The notes: generated by a model from the sequence alone, not told the origin. A DNA stretch of 64,000 bases from JAXLVB01 sp046329195 (GCA_046329195.1 JAXLVB010000002.1:186001-250000), one strand, 5' to 3'. Shown: positions 1 through 9,222, counted from the stretch's first letter. A program made the numbers and translations.

Positions 1-78
1 TAGCAATTACTTATTTATTTGGGTGAGCAGCAGATTTATTGAGGGAACGGTAGGGGAGGGCGAGGGAAGGGTAAAGTC

Positions 79-474
79 TCAGTTTTCGATGAGTTGGATT
101 TGAGGCGTATAGAAGCGAAAGTTCTCGTCGGCAGAGATAATGGGCAGGTTTTCGGACAAAGAAGTAGCCAAGAGTAATCTATCGAATGGGTCTCGGTGGT
201 GTTCAAAAAGCGGGACTTGTTCGTATGCCGAAATATGTGTGTTTTTGATAGGCAATATTTCAAACCCGTCACTTTCAATTTGATTGATGAGTTGAGAAAG
301 GTTTAAATCTATTTCGATTAGCTTGCCAATTTTTTGTTTGATAGCAATTTCAAAAAGACTGATTTGGCTAACGAAAATTTCGGAGTTTTCGAGCTGATTT
401 TTGGTAGAAACAGAAAGTTTTGAGGGGTTGGAAAGACTCCAAATCAAAATTTGGGTATCAATCAAATAGGCCAT
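79..474 (-). CDS. vapC: PIN-domain toxin, VapC type
   Basis: A 131-residue PIN-domain protein, the usual VapC length. Such toxins are Mg-dependent RNases that cut tRNA or rRNA when released from their antitoxin. The acidic active-site set is visible: D6 in YLIDTQ, E42 in SLFEIA, D95/D98 in RDPFDRLL and D116 in SADENF. Its start codon overlaps the antitoxin stop by one base (TAATG on the minus strand), so translation is probably coupled. The motif RDPFDRLL-A is typical of the subgroup with DUF2281/AF2212-like antitoxins. Family assignment is firm; the RNA target cannot be read from sequence. Confidence 0.9.
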   Translation of the reverse strand: MAYLIDTQILIWSLSNPSKLSVSTKNQLENSEIFVSQISLFEIAIKQKIGKLIEIDLNLSQLINQIESDGFEILPIKNTHISAYEQVPLFEHHRDPFDRLLLATSLSENLPIISADENFRFYTPQIQLIEN

Positions 475-695
475 TACATATACTCTTTAAGATCATTGAG
501 CGGGGCATTAAAATCATCAGAAATACGAATTTTTCCTTCTAAACTGCCTAATCTAACCCCTTTTTTAGGGGCATCAATGGGGGCAGGAGTTTCCTGCATA
601 AACATGATTAACACTTTGGTTTTTTGGTGAGTGGGTGGGGCTTCATTGAGTGTAAATGTGCCATTTTCGTAAACGCCCTCTATTGCGGTGTACAT
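474..695 (-). CDS. vapB: VapB-type antitoxin, AF2212/DUF2281-like
   Basis: A 73-residue protein directly upstream of the PIN toxin and sharing one base with it. The N-terminus (AIEGVYENGTFTL followed by KTKVLIMF) resembles the small beta-rich antitoxins of the AF2212/DUF104 and DUF2281 groups. The acidic C-terminal tail (SDDFNAPLNDLKEYM) is the usual toxin-wrapping segment. A minus-strand TATGTTTG at 725-718 fits the Bacteroidota -7 consensus TAnnTTTG just upstream of the start, but I see no matching -33 TTG. Autorepression by the toxin-antitoxin complex is expected from the family, not seen here. Confidence 0.8.
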   Translation of the reverse strand: MYTAIEGVYENGTFTLNEAPPTHQKTKVLIMFMQETPAPIDAPKKGVRLGSLEGKIRISDDFNAPLNDLKEYM

Positions 696-733
696 CGTAT
701 TGGTATTTTTTTAGATACAAACATAACAAAATT

Positions 734-898
734 TTATCGCATAACGCTTATCAGATACCATCTAACTGAATAGCTGTATTTCGGCCTTGATGTTCCCTCT
801 TTCCTTTCGGCAATTCCCTCAAAAAATCTTGCTACTCGCTCATTAGGTTTTGAATAAAATGCACGGAGGTTAAACATTTGAACCGCCGTTAGGGGCAT
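734..898 (-). CDS. Possible 54-residue small protein, unrecognised
   Basis: The 270-base gap between vapB and the TonB receptor holds an open frame from an ATG at 898 to a TAA at 734. It encodes a basic, aromatic-rich peptide beginning MPLTAVQMFNLRAFY. No domain is recognised and there is no clear promoter. It could be a remnant of a dispersed repeat or of a longer gene as easily as a real small gene. Nothing else is evident in this gap. Confidence 0.22.
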   Translation of the reverse strand: MPLTAVQMFNLRAFYSKPNERVARFFEGIAERKEGTSRPKYSYSVRWYLISVMR

Positions 899-965
899 AT
901 ATGTCAATTTTTTACCAATAAACCCTTCGGGACGGCTTCTACCTTTGGCGAAAATTTAAAAGCAG

Positions 966-3365
966 ATGACCATGAAATACTACACTTCCCTTTTTTTCTT
1001 ATTGGCTCACCTAAGTTTTGCCCAACACACACTCAAAGGTTCGATTAAAAGTCCCAGCGGAGAGGGATTAGCTTACGTCTCGGTGGGACTACTCAAATCG
1101 GATTCAACCATCGCCAAAGGAACTTCGACCGATGCCGCAGGCGAATTTGTCTTTGAAAACGTAAAAACGGGACAATACCGCCTTGTAGCCTCAGGCGTGG
1201 GTTACGAAAAAGCCTATTCGCCTATTTTTCAGGCGAGTGACAAAGTACCTACTTTGGTGTTGCAGGAAAGCAGTACAAATCTCAACGAAGTACAGGTAAA
1301 GGCAAAACAAGCCTTCATTGAGCAACAAATTGACCGAACCGTGATGAACGTCGCCAATAGTATCGTGGGCAGCGGTAGCACCGCCCTCGAAGTACTGGCT
1401 AAAGCTCCCAACGTAACGGTTGATTTTCAGAACGAAGCGATTCAATTACGGGGCAAAGAGGGCACTATCGTCATGATTGATGGAAAACAAACTTACCTGT
1501 CGGGCAGCGATTTGGTGGCGATGCTTCGGGGGATGTCGAGCGATAACATTGATAAAATTGAAATCATCACGAACCCCTCTGCCAAATACGATGCCGCAGG
1601 CAACTCGGGGATTATCAACATTCGACTCAAAAAAAATACAGCTTTGGGAACAAACGGACTGCTTTCATTAGGGGGTGGTTCGGGGGTGCATTATCGCAGT
1701 CGAGCAGGTTTACAACTCAACCATCGTACCGAAAAGTTAAATCTTTTTGCCAATTATAGCGGCAACAAAGGAAAAAACTACTTCGAATTGGACTTATTCA
1801 GAAACCAGCCAGACAATAATCAACGCAATTTGGTGAAGGAATTTACCCATTTAATTTTTGACGACGAAGGTCATAACTTCAAAACGGGCTTAGACTATTC
1901 GCCTACCAAAAATACCATTATAGGTGTGGTTTGGACTGGCTTTTGGAACAAACATAGCCAAGACGGAGAAGCTAGTTTTGATGCCCGAAGAAGTGAATCC
2001 AGCCCCGTATATTTACAAACCAACACACATAAAACTTTACATGAACCCTCTACAAATCAATTGATTAATCTGAATTTTCAGCAAAATTTTAAAAATAACA
2101 GTCAGTTGAGTGTGGACTTAGATTACGGTAAGTTCAACAAAGATTTTGATAATAACCTGAACACTCAGACACTGATTTTATCCGGCGATGCCATTCGCCC
2201 CATACCCTACCTCAACAATTTCGCCCAAACTGAAGTGCTTATCAAAACAGCCAAAACCGATTATACTACAGCCTTATCGAAAAACTGGAAGTTAGAAACG
2301 GGTATCAAGGTGGCTGATGTACAAACTACTAATCAGATTACCCTAAAGACAGGCGAAAATGAGTCGAATATGGTACTTGACCCCACGCTTTCAAGCCATT
2401 TTAAATATACCGAAACAGTTACAGCAGCTTACATTAATTTTTCGGGTAGTATCAATAAATTAACCGTACAAGCAGGGCTAAGAGCCGAAAATACCCATTC
2501 GGTGGCAACCCTGAGTACCCCCCAACAAAAACGTGTGCGAGATTACCTCAATTGGTTTCCTTCGGTGTTTATCTCCAAACCTTTGAACGACAAACAAACC
2601 CTGATATTTTCGTACAGTCATCGTATCAATCGCCCCAATTATCAATACCTCAACCCAGCAAAATCGTTCATCAATCTCTTTACCTATTCGCAGGGCAATA
2701 TTGACCAAATACCCCAATATACTCATGCCTTTGAATTGAGATATGCCCTAAAAAGCGGCTTTTCTGCCTCGTTATCAGCCAACTATATCAAAGACTTTGT
2801 TATGCCTGTCAATTCGGTTATTGAGGGTAATAAACTACGTCGTCTCTACCAAAACATAGGAAACGTAAATGGCTATGCCCTTACATTCAATCAGCCGATA
2901 ACCCTCTCGAAACAATGGCAAATTCAAGCCACGGCAACAGGCTTCTATGATACTTTCGACTACGAGTATGAAGGAAGCACTTGGACACCTCAGAATCTTT
3001 CGGCTCGCCTGAGTATCAACAATGGGTTTACGTTTGGTAAAGGCTGGACAGCCGAACTCAACGGTTGGATTAACAGTCCAAGTGTAAAAGCCGTCGAGAA
3101 AACTACTTGGCTGAGTATGGTAGATGTGGGAATACAAAAATCAATAGCGGCCCAAGCAAAACTGAAATTAAGTGTTCAGAACGTGTTTTTTACGCCATTA
3201 TCAAAAAATACTATCGAAACCCCCAATAGTTTCCAAAGCGTAATTTTTCAGATGGATAGTCGTGTGGCGATGTTGAATTTCAACTATTCATTCGGAAACC
3301 AAAACATAAAAGCAAGCCGCCAACGCCGCACAGGTGCCGAAGAAGAAAGTCGTCGGGCAAATTGA
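966..3365 (+). CDS. TonB-dependent outer-membrane receptor, OMP_b-brl_3 type
   Basis: A 799-residue outer-membrane protein. A signal peptide ending near FAQ (about residue 20) is followed by a carboxypeptidase-regulatory-like beta-sandwich (about 22-105, GSIKSPSGEGLAYVSV...). Next come a plug domain (about 130-215, with IMIDGKQTYLSG and IEIITNPSAKYDAAGNSG) and a long beta-barrel. This architecture belongs to small-ligand TonB receptors that are not SusC-like: no SusD partner follows and the length is near 800. The M at codon 3 (base 972) starts a better signal peptide than the first M. The substrate is unknown. A cupin gene lies immediately downstream and is probably co-transcribed. Confidence 0.9.
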   Translation: MTMKYYTSLFFLLAHLSFAQHTLKGSIKSPSGEGLAYVSVGLLKSDSTIAKGTSTDAAGEFVFENVKTGQYRLVASGVGYEKAYSPIFQASDKVPTLVLQESSTNLNEVQVKAKQAFIEQQIDRTVMNVANSIVGSGSTALEVLAKAPNVTVDFQNEAIQLRGKEGTIVMIDGKQTYLSGSDLVAMLRGMSSDNIDKIEIITNPSAKYDAAGNSGIINIRLKKNTALGTNGLLSLGGGSGVHYRSRAGLQLNHRTEKLNLFANYSGNKGKNYFELDLFRNQPDNNQRNLVKEFTHLIFDDEGHNFKTGLDYSPTKNTIIGVVWTGFWNKHSQDGEASFDARRSESSPVYLQTNTHKTLHEPSTNQLINLNFQQNFKNNSQLSVDLDYGKFNKDFDNNLNTQTLILSGDAIRPIPYLNNFAQTEVLIKTAKTDYTTALSKNWKLETGIKVADVQTTNQITLKTGENESNMVLDPTLSSHFKYTETVTAAYINFSGSINKLTVQAGLRAENTHSVATLSTPQQKRVRDYLNWFPSVFISKPLNDKQTLIFSYSHRINRPNYQYLNPAKSFINLFTYSQGNIDQIPQYTHAFELRYALKSGFSASLSANYIKDFVMPVNSVIEGNKLRRLYQNIGNVNGYALTFNQPITLSKQWQIQATATGFYDTFDYEYEGSTWTPQNLSARLSINNGFTFGKGWTAELNGWINSPSVKAVEKTTWLSMVDVGIQKSIAAQAKLKLSVQNVFFTPLSKNTIETPNSFQSVIFQMDSRVAMLNFNYSFGNQNIKASRQRRTGAEEESRRAN

Positions 3366-3385
3366 GCCATGTCACTTTTTTACCA

Positions 3386-3958
3386 ATGAGCCTTATGTCC
3401 CGAACTTTATCTTTGTTTCAAAGAAACCCCCACAATCCAATGCTGATTCCTTTTTATTTACCTTTTGAACAAGCCTTAGAAGCAGGTCCAGGCGGAATCG
3501 ACATCCGAACACTCATCAAAACAGAAGTAACAAATGGACAGTTTTCAAGTACCGAAACAGCTGTAATCCCCAAACTGATGGGACCGCCACCGCATTCTCA
3601 TAAAGATTTGGACGAAATTATTTACGTAACCGAAGGCGTTTGTACGATTTGGATTGACGAGCACATTCAGGAAGTACGGGAAAAAGAGTGGTTTTTTATG
3701 CCTCGCAACAGTATTCATACCTTTTGGAACAACGAAGACCGACCATTGCGATTCATCGGTATGTATTTTCATCAGAACTTTGAGGATTATTTAGAAGAGC
3801 TCTTCCATGACATTGTGCCGACGATGGTTACGAACAATTTGTCGCCTATGCACCCCGACATCGTGGCTCGCATGAACGACCTCAACGAACGTTTTGGGGT
3901 AGTGATGTATCCAGAAAAACGACAACCTTTGATCGATAAATACGGTTTAATCGGATAG
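3386..3958 (+). CDS. Cupin-domain protein
   Basis: A small single-cupin protein. The first cupin motif is clear (PPHSHKDLDEIIYVTEG, with two His and a Glu as likely metal ligands), and the second motif follows at MPRNSIHTFWN with the last His. The frame is open from a TTG overlapping the TonB stop, but ATG codons at 3386, 3395 and 3440 are more likely starts. I chose 3386; 3440 (MLIPFYLPFEQ) would also give a complete cupin. There is no signal peptide, so it is probably cytoplasmic. It is close behind the receptor gene and probably in one transcript. The reaction cannot be predicted from the fold alone. Confidence 0.82.
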   Translation: MSLMSRTLSLFQRNPHNPMLIPFYLPFEQALEAGPGGIDIRTLIKTEVTNGQFSSTETAVIPKLMGPPPHSHKDLDEIIYVTEGVCTIWIDEHIQEVREKEWFFMPRNSIHTFWNNEDRPLRFIGMYFHQNFEDYLEELFHDIVPTMVTNNLSPMHPDIVARMNDLNERFGVVMYPEKRQPLIDKYGLIG

Positions 3959-4010
3959 CATTATGCACTTTTTCTAACTAAACTTTACATAAACCCAATC
4001 AATTCAAACA

Positions 4011-4601
4011 ATGAGAAAACAAGTTTTACTTTTCGCTTCGGTGGTTTTTATAGCTGCCACAATGGTCTCATTCAGCCCCATCACTGTAGCAACAGATCGG
4101 CCTAAAGAAGACCCCCCAAAAGTCTCTGCCGGAAAGGTGGAGATGATCGAAAAGGGCAAGTATTTGGTCGAAATCATGGGCTGCGCCGACTGCCATGCCC
4201 CCAAGAAAATGACTACCCAATGGCCTATCCCTGACCCTGATTTGGGACTCAGCGGCCACCCCGCCAAAATTCCGATGGGCAAAGTTGTAAAAACCCAAGA
4301 TTGGGTGTTGTTTCACCCCATGAACACCATTGCCGTTGGGCCTTGGGGGGCTACTTTCTCAGCCAACCTTACCCCCGACGCTACGGGTATTGGCTCGTGG
4401 ACCGAAGAGCAATTTATCATTGCCATGACCGAAGGCAAAAGCAAAGGCATTCGTACGGCTCGGCCATTGTTGCCACCCATGCCTTGGCAAAATTACGCCC
4501 ACATGAAAAAGGAGGATTTATCCGCAATTTTTGCTTATCTAAAAAGCTGTAAGCCTGTGAATAATCTGGTGCCGCAGCCGATTAGCCCTGATAAGTTGTA
4601 G
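4011..4601 (+). CDS. Secreted c-type cytochrome, monoheme
   Basis: A 196-residue protein with an N-terminal hydrophobic export signal (about residues 4-25) and one heme-binding CXXCH at C58-A-D-C61-H62. The C-terminal part carries the LPPMPWQNYAHM-KKEDLSAIFAYLKS pattern found in periplasmic cytochromes that serve dehydrogenases, where a Met is the distal heme ligand. It sits beside a leftward molybdenum hydroxylase operon (5104-7949). Enzymes of that isoquinoline-1-oxidoreductase class commonly pass electrons to c-type cytochromes, so this may be the electron acceptor. That link is inference from proximity, since the genes are convergent and not in one operon. Confidence 0.85.
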   Translation: MRKQVLLFASVVFIAATMVSFSPITVATDRPKEDPPKVSAGKVEMIEKGKYLVEIMGCADCHAPKKMTTQWPIPDPDLGLSGHPAKIPMGKVVKTQDWVLFHPMNTIAVGPWGATFSANLTPDATGIGSWTEEQFIIAMTEGKSKGIRTARPLLPPMPWQNYAHMKKEDLSAIFAYLKSCKPVNNLVPQPISPDKL

Positions 4602-4629
4602 TTCTGTCATTGCTGTTGTATTTTCAGCA

Positions 4630-4770
4630 TTATACAATACCAATCTCTTGCAAAAATGCCTTCTGCATAGCCTCAGTAGTCGAATGTACGTGTAGTTTTT
4701 TGTAGATTTTTTTGAGGTGTGAGTTGACCGTTTTATAGTAAGTTCGGTACAGAGAGGGGTATTCGTTACG
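4630..4770 (-). pseudogene. Remnant of a LuxR/NarL-type helix-turn-helix domain
   Basis: The minus strand ending at the TAA at 4630-4632 reads KTVNSHLKKIYKKLHVHST followed by TEAMQKAFLQEIG. This is the recognition helix and C-terminus of a LuxR-family response regulator. Upstream the frame stays open for a while but loses the family pattern (the SSKEIA-type helix is replaced by unrelated residues), and no receiver domain is present. It is a decayed C-terminal scrap of about 40 codons, presumably inactive. Confidence 0.7.
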
Positions 4771-4793
4771 GATAATGGTAAACGGATTTCTAA

Positions 4794-4964
4794 AACTACC
4801 GCAAAGGAAGCAAGAAAGGAGGGAAAGTACTATTGGAAGAAATGATGCTGCCCGATGGCAACGAACCTTCGATGGGTAAATTGCTCGATTTGCAATGCTC
4901 TCTTTGTCGCCTTGCGAATGTGCCCGAACTGGATAAATTACTCGAAAATAGCGGGCTTAAATAG
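4794..4964 (+). other. Orphan coding-like fragment, unrecognised
   Basis: An open frame after a TAA at 4791 runs to a TAG at 4964 and encodes a sequence with protein-like composition (LLEEMMLPDGNEPSMGKLLD, then a CSLC motif, ending LLENSGLK). It has no convincing start and no recognised family, and abuts the LuxR remnant on the other strand. It is probably the 3' scrap of a deleted gene, so 4602-5030 looks like a graveyard region. Low certainty. Confidence 0.3.
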
Positions 4965-5030
4965 CCTCAAATCGTACCCACCCTATCGCCCTACAGTGTC
5001 ATAGAAGGCGTGGCAATCTGAAGCCATCAC

Positions 5031-5071
5031 TTTTGTAGAGAAGTTGAGTTACCCACAACTTCTCTACAAAA
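5031..5071 (-). terminator. Stem-loop terminator behind the molybdenum hydroxylase
   Basis: Perfect 16-base arms at 5031-5046 and 5056-5071 (TTTTGTAGAGAAGTTG and its complement) around a 9-base loop, 33 bases past the leftward stop at 5104. The outer A/T bases supply a U tract in either direction. Confidence 0.75.
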
Positions 5072-5103
5072 TTTAATTGATGACTCCCTGAACAACCCTA
5101 TAA

Positions 5104-7281
5104 CTAAACACGGGCTAAATCAAACGGTAACTTCCGAATGCGTTTGCCAGTGAGGCTAAAAATCGCATTGGTCAAGGCTGGGGCAATGGGCGGTAGTCCG
5201 GGTTCGCCTACACCGCCTGGTTCTTCCTGGCTTTCTATAATGTGAATTTCCATCGAGGGTATTTCGGGCAGACGCAGTACTTGATAGTTGTGGAAATTAT
5301 TTTGTTGCGCTTGTCCTTTTTCAAAAGTGATTCCATCTTTCAATGCAGCCGTTAGGCCATACACAATGTTTCCCTCGGTCTGGGCTCTTACGTTGTCAGG
5401 ATTCACAGTCATACCACAGTCTATTACTGACACTACTTTTTCGATTTTTACACCTTCCTTAACCTTTGATACCGTAACTGCATGGGCACAAATGGTTGAA
5501 AATGAGCGACATATTGCTACGCCTCTGGCTTTTCCTGCCGGAAGTTTATCGGTGAACCAACCTGATTTGTTGGCAAGGGTTTCCAGCACTTTTTTGAAGC
5601 GAGGGGATTTGTCGTAGAGTTCCAAGCGGAGTTTCATCGGGTCTTTGCCTACGGCATGAGCCAGTTCGTCCACAAAACTTTCGTGACCAAAACCGTTGGT
5701 AGAAGCATACACCGAACGCCACCATACAATCGGTATTTCAGTTTTTTCTAAATGATGGCTTCGTTTTATATTCGGAATATTCATGGGACTATCTTCGTGG
5801 CCTGCCACTTCTTCTGCCCAAGGGTCAGGCTTGCCATCTAGTGGCATTTTAAATACCTGACGAGGAATCGACTCGCCCATAATTTTGTGGTGAAAAGCCA
5901 CAATATTACCGTTGGCATCTAAGCCGCCTTGGAAGGCATTAATCATGCCCGGACGAAACGGCCCTTGCGAGGTGTCGTCTTCACGAGTCCAGATTAGCTT
6001 GATGGGGGCATTGACTTGCTTAGAAATAAAAGCCGCTTCATTGACAAAATCTAAATAGGCTTTTCGGCCAAAAGCGCCACCCAAAAACGTAACATTAACC
6101 TTCACGTTTTCGGGCTTAATTTTCAAATAACCAGCCAATGACTGAATAGCGCCATCGGGGCCTTGAACGGGTGCCCAAATCTCGCAAGTATCACCTTTTA
6201 CCCAAACGGTGGCGTTTTCGGGCTCCATGGGGGCGTGTGCCAAAAAGGGCGTTTCGTAATAAACTTCCACTTTTTTAGTGGCTTCGGCAAAGGCTTTGTC
6301 AAAATCGCCCGATTTGTCGGCGTAGTCGTTGCCTTTTTGCGACACAGCCGCTTTGAGGCGATTGTAGTATTCTTCGGTACTTATTTTTTCGGCATCGCCG
6401 TTGTCCCACACTACCTTGAGGGCTTTGCGGCCTTGTAGGGCTGCCCAGTAGCTGGTGGCCACTACGGCTACGGTTTCTACTGTTTTGTGGGGCATAGCTC
6501 GCTCGGCCTTCATCACATATTTTACGCCTGGAATAGCTTTCGCCTTGCTATCGTCGAAACTGATAACTTTTCCGTGAATCAGCGGCGAACGTTCTACCGA
6601 AGCATACAACATGCCGGGTAGTTCAACGTCGAGGCCAAACACGGCTTTGCCCGTTACTTTCAGCGGCACGTCGGGCTTGGGAATTGCTTTCCCGATTAAT
6701 CTGAATTGGCTAGGGTCTTTGAGTTTGGGGTTGGTCGGAACTTCTAACTTAGAGGCATCATCTACTAATTCTCCATAGCTAAATGACCTACCTGTTGGTT
6801 TATGAAAAACTTTGGCCAGTTCGGCATAACACTCTCCTTCGGCTACTTGCCAGCGTTGAGCAGCAGCTTTGATAAGCATTTCTTTAACGGCTGCACCTGC
6901 CTTGCGCATAGGCATCCAGCGAGTCCGTACCGACGAGCTCCCACCCGATAGTTGCCCGCCGTACTTACCCAAACCATTGGTTTGCTTAATAGTAATTTGG
7001 TCTAAGGTCACCTCCAGCTCTTCGGCTACTAAAGTAGGCATTGATTGATAGGTACCTTGACCCATATCGGGACGAGGGTTAAAAATGGTAATTTTGCCCG
7101 TATTATCTAGCAAAATGTAGGGATTAAGCTCTAATGCTAAGGTACGAGGAGGTAGTTTGGTTAGCGTAACGGCCTTGCCTAAAGCTGATTCAGCTATGCC
7201 GAGCGCCAACACCGAAAGGCCTGCCGCACCACTCACTCGCAAAAAATTACGACGAGAGACGCCTGTATGTTGATTTTTCAT
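5104..7281 (-). CDS. Molybdopterin-binding subunit of a periplasmic xanthine-dehydrogenase-family hydroxylase
   Basis: A 725-residue large subunit of the isoquinoline-1-oxidoreductase (IorB)/aldehyde-oxidase class. A twin-arginine signal (SRRNFLRVSGAAG, R10-R11) predicts folded export to the periplasm, as expected for a cofactor-loaded enzyme. Conserved Moco signatures include DMGQGTYQSMPTLVAEEL, the GGAFGRK segment, and the C-terminal GVGEPGLPPIAPAL with the catalytic Glu. The partner 2Fe-2S subunit is encoded 152 bases upstream in the same direction. Substrate is unknown; the family hydroxylates N-heterocycles or aldehydes using water. A paralogue lies at 39878-42043. Start at the ATG before the Tat motif. 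Confidence 0.92.
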   Translation of the reverse strand: MKNQHTGVSRRNFLRVSGAAGLSVLALGIAESALGKAVTLTKLPPRTLALELNPYILLDNTGKITIFNPRPDMGQGTYQSMPTLVAEELEVTLDQITIKQTNGLGKYGGQLSGGSSSVRTRWMPMRKAGAAVKEMLIKAAAQRWQVAEGECYAELAKVFHKPTGRSFSYGELVDDASKLEVPTNPKLKDPSQFRLIGKAIPKPDVPLKVTGKAVFGLDVELPGMLYASVERSPLIHGKVISFDDSKAKAIPGVKYVMKAERAMPHKTVETVAVVATSYWAALQGRKALKVVWDNGDAEKISTEEYYNRLKAAVSQKGNDYADKSGDFDKAFAEATKKVEVYYETPFLAHAPMEPENATVWVKGDTCEIWAPVQGPDGAIQSLAGYLKIKPENVKVNVTFLGGAFGRKAYLDFVNEAAFISKQVNAPIKLIWTREDDTSQGPFRPGMINAFQGGLDANGNIVAFHHKIMGESIPRQVFKMPLDGKPDPWAEEVAGHEDSPMNIPNIKRSHHLEKTEIPIVWWRSVYASTNGFGHESFVDELAHAVGKDPMKLRLELYDKSPRFKKVLETLANKSGWFTDKLPAGKARGVAICRSFSTICAHAVTVSKVKEGVKIEKVVSVIDCGMTVNPDNVRAQTEGNIVYGLTAALKDGITFEKGQAQQNNFHNYQVLRLPEIPSMEIHIIESQEEPGGVGEPGLPPIAPALTNAIFSLTGKRIRKLPFDLARV

Positions 7282-7433
7282 GTTATCATCAGTTGAGATA
7301 AACGAACGTTTGATAAATCACTTAGAGTTGATGACTTAAGTACGAGTAACGTGGAGAGATAGCATTCAAGCCAAGCAATCACTTACCCAAAACCTGATAA
7401 TTAACTAATTACAACTCTTAAGTATCAAATTAT

Positions 7434-7949
7434 TTACTTGCCTCCTACCCCAGCTGGCTGCTTGGTGGCTTCTTTTTTAGCACCTTTACTTTGAATTTCG
7501 GCAGCACGGTGGATGGCTTTACGAATGCGCTGATAGGTACCACAACGACAGATGTTTCCACTCATCGCATTGTCGATGTCTTCGTCGGTAGGGCGGGGGT
7601 TGCTTGCAATCAACGACACTGCCGACATGATTTGCCCAGACTGACAGTATCCGCACTGAGGGACTTGTTCTTCAATCCAAGCTTGCTGGACGGCATGAAG
7701 GCTTTCTTCGGTTCCTACGCCTTCGATAGTCGTGATTTTTTTGTTGGCAACTGCCGAAACAGGCACTGAACACGAGCGAATAGGGGTGCCGTTGAGGTGG
7801 ACCGTACAAGCACCACACTGCGCAATGCCGCAGCCGTATTTGGTACCTTTTAGGCCAACAAAGTCACGAATAGCCCACAAAAGAGGCATTTGTGGGTCCA
7901 CATCAAGGGTGTGTTTTTTGCCATTGACTACTAAAGAGATTGCAGACAT
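7434..7949 (-). CDS. 2Fe-2S subunit of the xanthine-dehydrogenase-family hydroxylase
   Basis: A 171-residue iron-sulfur subunit (IorA/CoxS type). The plant-ferredoxin-like cluster motif is GTKYGCGIAQCGACTVHLNG followed by a fourth Cys (RSC). The second cluster is held by CGYCQSGQ and CRCGTYQRI in the all-helical domain. It shuttles electrons from the molybdenum centre of the subunit encoded next downstream. There is no signal peptide, so it presumably rides across the membrane with the Tat-bearing large subunit. The Lys/Ala-rich C-terminal tail (KGAKKEATKQPAGVGGK) is an extension beyond the conserved core. The 152-base gap to the large-subunit gene holds no recognised gene. Confidence 0.93.
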   Translation of the reverse strand: MSAISLVVNGKKHTLDVDPQMPLLWAIRDFVGLKGTKYGCGIAQCGACTVHLNGTPIRSCSVPVSAVANKKITTIEGVGTEESLHAVQQAWIEEQVPQCGYCQSGQIMSAVSLIASNPRPTDEDIDNAMSGNICRCGTYQRIRKAIHRAAEIQSKGAKKEATKQPAGVGGK

Positions 7950-8100
7950 GGTATGGATGTTTTATAAGTTTTAACGACCTTTTTTTCGCTTATTAGCGAT
8001 TTTAACCATAAACTTCGTACTTTGTTAAATCAAAATCAATGAACATCGACAAAATATCACTTTTGCTTGTCCAGTGAATTCTAATTAGCACCCGTTCTTT

Positions 8101-9222
8101 ATGAAACTTTTTTTTCTTCGCATCATGAGTTGGCTCTTATTCTGCTTGGTATGGGGAGCTTGCCAGCCCTCTATCAATGCACAGCAAAAGACGGTTTACT
8201 TGGGTGCTGACTTGTCGTATGTCAATGAGATGGAAGATTGTGGGGGTGTCTATCGTAGTAACCAAACCGTTGTAGAGCCCTATTCTTTTTTTAGTCAACG
8301 AGGTGCCAATCTAGTTCGGATTCGGTTGTGGCATACACCTACTTGGACTCGGTATTCGACGCTTTCAGATGTTAAAAAATCTATTCGCAAGGCCAAACAA
8401 CAGCAGATGGCCGTGTTGCTAGATTTCCATTATTCGGATACATGGGCCGACCCTGCGCATCAAACGGTTCCAAAAGCATGGAGTGCGTTGACAAACCAAA
8501 CTCTTTTGGGCGATTCTGTTTATCAATACACGCTTGTTACGTTACTTGCGCTTCATCGAGATGGTTTGTTGCCAGAGATGGTGCAAGTAGGCAACGAAAT
8601 CAATACCGAAATTCTCCAATTTAGCTCCGAAGCCGCCAAAACCATGAATTGGACTCGCAATGTGTATTTGCTAAATCGTGGCATTGCGGCGGTAAAACAG
8701 GCAGCAGCAATGACCAACAAGCCTATCGGTATCATGCTTCATATCGCTCAGCCTGACGATGCCCTAGCGTGGTTTACGCAGGCTCATCAAGCTGGCATTG
8801 CCGATTATGACTGGATTGGGCTTTCCTACTATCCCAAATGGTCAACCTTCAGTCTTGCCCAACTTGGTAACACCATTGCTACACTCATTCAGTCATTTAA
8901 GAAACGAGTGATGATTGTCGAAACAGCCTATCCCTATACATTACAAAATGCCGATGCCGCCAATAACTTACTGGATGGAGGCTTGAACACTTACCCCATT
9001 AGCCCAGAAGGGCAGTTACAATTTTTGGTTGATTTAACCAAAACTACTCTTTCGGCAGGCGGCGAAGGGGTGATTTATTGGGAACCTGCTTGGATCTCAA
9101 CCGGATGCAGCACAGGCTGGGGCATTGGTTCTCATTGGGACAATGCTACATTTTTTGATGCTAGCCGCCAAAATGAGGCGCTTCCAGCCTTTGGTTTCTT
9201 TGACCAACGCCAGTACAGATAG
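8101..9222 (+). CDS. Endo-beta-1,4-galactanase, glycoside hydrolase family 53, lipoprotein
   Basis: A 373-residue GH53 enzyme, which cleaves beta-1,4-galactan side chains of pectin. The N-terminus has a signal with a lipobox-like VWGAC, so it is probably anchored in the outer or inner membrane. Family landmarks are LGADLSYVNEMEDCGGVY, the acid/base Glu in VQVGNEINTE and the nucleophile Glu in MIVETAYPYT. Length matches the family (about 340-400). It stands alone, without the SusCD pair usually seen in galactan utilisation loci, so it may work with systems elsewhere in the genome. Confidence 0.93.
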   Translation: MKLFFLRIMSWLLFCLVWGACQPSINAQQKTVYLGADLSYVNEMEDCGGVYRSNQTVVEPYSFFSQRGANLVRIRLWHTPTWTRYSTLSDVKKSIRKAKQQQMAVLLDFHYSDTWADPAHQTVPKAWSALTNQTLLGDSVYQYTLVTLLALHRDGLLPEMVQVGNEINTEILQFSSEAAKTMNWTRNVYLLNRGIAAVKQAAAMTNKPIGIMLHIAQPDDALAWFTQAHQAGIADYDWIGLSYYPKWSTFSLAQLGNTIATLIQSFKKRVMIVETAYPYTLQNADAANNLLDGGLNTYPISPEGQLQFLVDLTKTTLSAGGEGVIYWEPAWISTGCSTGWGIGSHWDNATFFDASRQNEALPAFGFFDQRQYR

